Positions 62,157 through 64,000 of a DNA stretch of 64,000 bases are shown piece by piece. The notes under the pieces are model-generated. The model was not told the DNA's origin, ran no database searches, and worked only from the letters and a program-made list of their open reading frames with translations. The translations under genes and the position numbers were made by a program. The stretch spans positions 1,178,001 through 1,242,000 of the forward strand of contig CAVQBJ010000008.1 of NCBI GenBank assembly GCA_963710725.1. Reading direction: 5' to 3'. The DNA is from CAVQBJ01 sp963710725 (lineage in GTDB: Bacteria; Actinomycetota; Thermoleophilia; Solirubrobacterales; Solirubrobacteraceae). Numbering within the stretch: position 1 is the stretch's first letter; every line of letters begins with the position of its first letter.

Positions 62157-63172
62157 CGAGCGGAGACCCGGCCGAACACGTATCCGCCCACCGTGACGAG
62201 AAGCCCGGCGGCGATGACGCCCGCTCGCGCCAGGCCAGCGCTATCGCCGCGCATCGCATCGGTCAGGCCACGCCACATCCCCGAGGGCAACGTGGCGAAG
62301 ACGTAGTCACGCTCGCTGCGCAGCGCCTCCTTGTTGCCGACCCGGCCACTGAGGAGCGCCTTCGACAGCCCCTCCCCCCAGCAGCGCGCGCGGAAGTAGC
62401 CCCACGTCACGCGCTCGGCCTCGACGACGTGCTCGACGACAGCGGCGGGCACGTGGAGCACCACCCCCTCGGGATAGGCCTGTCGAGCTCGTATCGACAG
62501 TTCGGTCTCCTCGCAGCCGAGCGGCGCGGACCCGACTCGTCCGATGCCGTTACTGAATCCGCTGACTCGATCGAACACGGCCCTGCGAAACGACATCGTT
62601 GCGCCGATCGGGTTGCGGATCGGCGCGGTCTCGGTCGGCAGGCCGCGATAGCTGCAACCGACGGTCCAGTAGAACTCCTGCGGCAGCCACGCCGGCGCCG
62701 CGCCACTCACCCACCTGGGTTTCGCGACGCCGCCGACGCCGATCACGTTCACGTCTGCGAAGGCGCCGGCGAGCTCGGCCAGCCAGGAGTCGTCGGCGAC
62801 CGCGTCGTCGTCGAGGAACGCGACGATCTCCCCACGCGCGGCGGCCACGCCCGTGTTCCGCGCACCCGACAGCCCGCGCTCGCCTGTGCTCGCCATCACG
62901 CGGACATCACGCAATCCAGCCCTGGCGCGCTCGAGAAGCTCGGGCTCGTGGTCGATCACCACGATCGTCTCGAGCGCGGGCTGCGTTTGTCGGGCGACCG
63001 ACGCAACCGCATTGCGCAGGGACTCCCATCGCTCCCGGGTGTAGGCGCAGATGATCACGCTCACGACAGGTCCGCGTTGGGAGACGGACGGCGTCGTTGT
63101 GGGTGGCTTGGCTTCCGCGGACCCATTCGGGCTGGGCTGGGCAGCCGCGGGATGTCGTGGTACGCCGGTCAC
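62153..63172 (-). CDS. GT2 glycosyltransferase, probable first gene of cluster II
   Basis: 339 residues from a GTG at 63172. Upstream in-frame starts to 63367 add only Arg/Gly/Ser-rich sequence, and no ribosome site is clear. GT-A core: VSVIICAYTRERWESLRNAV, IVVIDHEPELL, LSGARNTGVAA, metal site AFLDDDAVADDSWL and GCEETELSIRA. The C-terminal hydrophobic stretch (GVIAAGLLVTVGGYVFG) is a probable membrane helix. Close in plan to the GT2 at 31329-32249. Begins an operon of eight overlapping genes. Confidence 0.83.
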   Translation of the reverse strand: MTGVPRHPAAAQPSPNGSAEAKPPTTTPSVSQRGPVVSVIICAYTRERWESLRNAVASVARQTQPALETIVVIDHEPELLERARAGLRDVRVMASTGERGLSGARNTGVAAARGEIVAFLDDDAVADDSWLAELAGAFADVNVIGVGGVAKPRWVSGAAPAWLPQEFYWTVGCSYRGLPTETAPIRNPIGATMSFRRAVFDRVSGFSNGIGRVGSAPLGCEETELSIRARQAYPEGVVLHVPAAVVEHVVEAERVTWGYFRARCWGEGLSKALLSGRVGNKEALRSERDYVFATLPSGMWRGLTDAMRGDSAGLARAGVIAAGLLVTVGGYVFGRVSAR

Positions 63173-63608
63173 CGACCGGTTGAAGGCGAGGCCGTGATCG
63201 GGTCCGGGCGACGTCACGGGGCTGCCGGATGCTCGACCGAGCCGCGCGCGGCCGGTGCGTTGCCCACCCTTCCTATCCCCGTCAACCCAGCTCCGCGACG
63301 ATCCCGTGGCCGGCTGACGCTCGACGGTCCGCCCGACATCGGCCACGCGCCTGCGTCGGTACGGCAATCCGGGTCGCGCTGGGCTCGCTTCGCGATGCGC
63401 CGCGAACGAGCTCGCAGCCCACCACGGCAGCGCTGCTACTCATGTTCGGCTCCGTCTGTTTGGCTGTGTCCATACAACCCTCCCCGCCCGCGGCCAGGAA
63501 ATGTACCCGTGGGTCCGCACATTCTCGTTAACGAGTTGTTGGAAATCTGGCGCGCGTACCCCGACAGATGTCGGAGCCGGCTTGGGCAGCCGACCCCATG
63601 AAGCCGGG
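63173..63608. other. Region upstream of cluster II, about 435 bp
   Basis: No convincing gene. It should hold the promoter of cluster II and the end of the GH16 transcript. The one clear element is a 12-bp palindrome at 63524-63535. Confidence 0.45.
63524..63535. promoter_or_regulatory. Perfect 12-bp palindrome, candidate operator
   Basis: CTCGTTAACGAG reads the same on both strands. It lies 75 bp past the GH16 stop and about 350 bp before the chosen start of cluster II. A/T-centred short palindromes of this type are typical of dimeric repressor sites; the regulator is unknown. Confidence 0.4.
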
Positions 63609-64000
63609 CTATTGATAGACGCGGACCCAGTCCACCAGCAGGGTGGAGGGGAAGGGCGTGGAGGCGTCGGGGGCGCCCGGCCAGTCGCCGCCGACGGCGA
63701 GGTTGAGGACGAGATGGAAGGGCTGACCGTCGAACACCCATTGCTCGCGCGGCGCGAGATCGCTCGGCGTCACGGTGGCATACGGAACGCCATCGAGCGT
63801 CCAGGTGATCTTCCCCGGTTGCCAGATGACGCCGTACACGTGAAACGCGTCCGCGAGCGATTGCGCCGAGACCACCCGACCCTGCACCTGGTAGGCCGAC
63901 GTCGAACCGGACACGGGACCGTGCACCGTGCCATAGACGGTCTGGGGATCCTGGCCGAGCAGCTCCATCACGTCGATCTCGCCCGATGCCGGCCACCCGA
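63609..64000 (-). CDS. GH16-family glucanase, 5' part beyond the window edge
   Basis: Partial, at least 130 residues. The catalytic strand SGEIDVMELLG (Glu, Asp, Glu) is followed by FHVYGVIWQPGKITWTLDG, WVFDGQPFHLVLNLAVGGDWPG and the closing VDWVRVYQ, a standard GH16 C-terminal half. It differs from the two GH16 genes at 33 kb (EIDVME here, EIDFSE there) and looks closer to laminarinase-type members. The N-terminus and signal peptide lie outside. Same strand as cluster II, 436 bp upstream of it. Confidence 0.88.
   Translation of the reverse strand, partial: GWPASGEIDVMELLGQDPQTVYGTVHGPVSGSTSAYQVQGRVVSAQSLADAFHVYGVIWQPGKITWTLDGVPYATVTPSDLAPREQWVFDGQPFHLVLNLAVGGDWPGAPDASTPFPSTLLVDWVRVYQ

Noticed and set aside
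1..64000. tRNA, rRNA, riboswitch (including c-di-GMP type) or attachment site
   Set aside because: None recognised by eye; a covariance-model search would be needed and was not possible.

Overview
The window reads as chromosomal DNA of a high-GC actinobacterium (roughly 70% G+C by eye). Third codon positions are almost all G/C, GTG starts are frequent, and 1-4 nt gene overlaps are common. Thr-rich surface linkers, Rip-type proteases and many GGDEF/EAL/HD-GYP proteins recall Thermoleophilia (Solirubrobacterales-like soil actinobacteria). That placement is inference, because no rRNA or other marker gene is present. I saw no tRNA, rRNA, CRISPR array, transposase or phage gene.

Layout. 0-5 kb: end of a sedolisin (S53) protease, a PQQ beta-propeller quinoprotein and a GT39-type protein mannosyltransferase. 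5-8.6 kb: VapBC, an HTH remnant and two low-complexity surface or secreted proteins. 8.8-16.1 kb: a c-di-GMP block (degenerate GGDEF/HD-GYP; PAS-GGDEF-TM-CAP; CHASE-GGDEF-EAL) with a site-2 protease. 16.1-20 kb: a tightly coupled operon of ATP-grasp enzyme, receiver-PIG-L deacetylase fusion, processive GT2 synthase and a small membrane protein. 21.5-31.5 kb (+): exopolysaccharide cluster I (GT2, GT4, GT2, NodB deacetylase, tandem GT2-GT2, flippase, small membrane protein, large membrane protein). A convergent GT2 plus acyltransferase pair and two convergent GH16 genes follow. 34.8-41.7 kb: three genes (REC-PAS-EAL, S53 protease, PAS-EAL) broken by many single-base frameshifts. 42-50 kb: PAS-GGDEF-TM-glycosidase, alpha/beta hydrolases, GH76 and a GGDEF/HD-GYP protein. 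50-54 kb: HepT-MntA, a methyltransferase, a GT2 and GH26. 54.2-63.2 kb (-): exopolysaccharide cluster II (GT2, NodB, small membrane protein, large membrane protein, GT2, flippase, GT4, GT4). The right edge cuts another GH16 gene.

How the parts fit. Two paralogous polysaccharide assembly clusters, a third synthase operon, and secreted glycosidases of types GH16, GH26, GH76 and clan-A-like could build and trim an extracellular matrix. Seven c-di-GMP-type proteins are interspersed. The most unusual observation is a paralogous pair, 10094-12148 and 41957-44520. Both share a cytoplasmic PAS plus degenerate GGDEF that keeps an RxxD inhibitory-site motif, one membrane helix and an Ig-like domain. 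They then carry different ectodomains, a CAP/SCP domain in one and a glycosidase in the other. I propose, as inference, that they are inside-out c-di-GMP receptors controlling surface enzymes.

Caveat: single-base frameshifts hit at least nine genes and cluster at 33.4-42.4 kb, while catalytic motifs stay intact. Base-calling or assembly error is as likely as gene decay.
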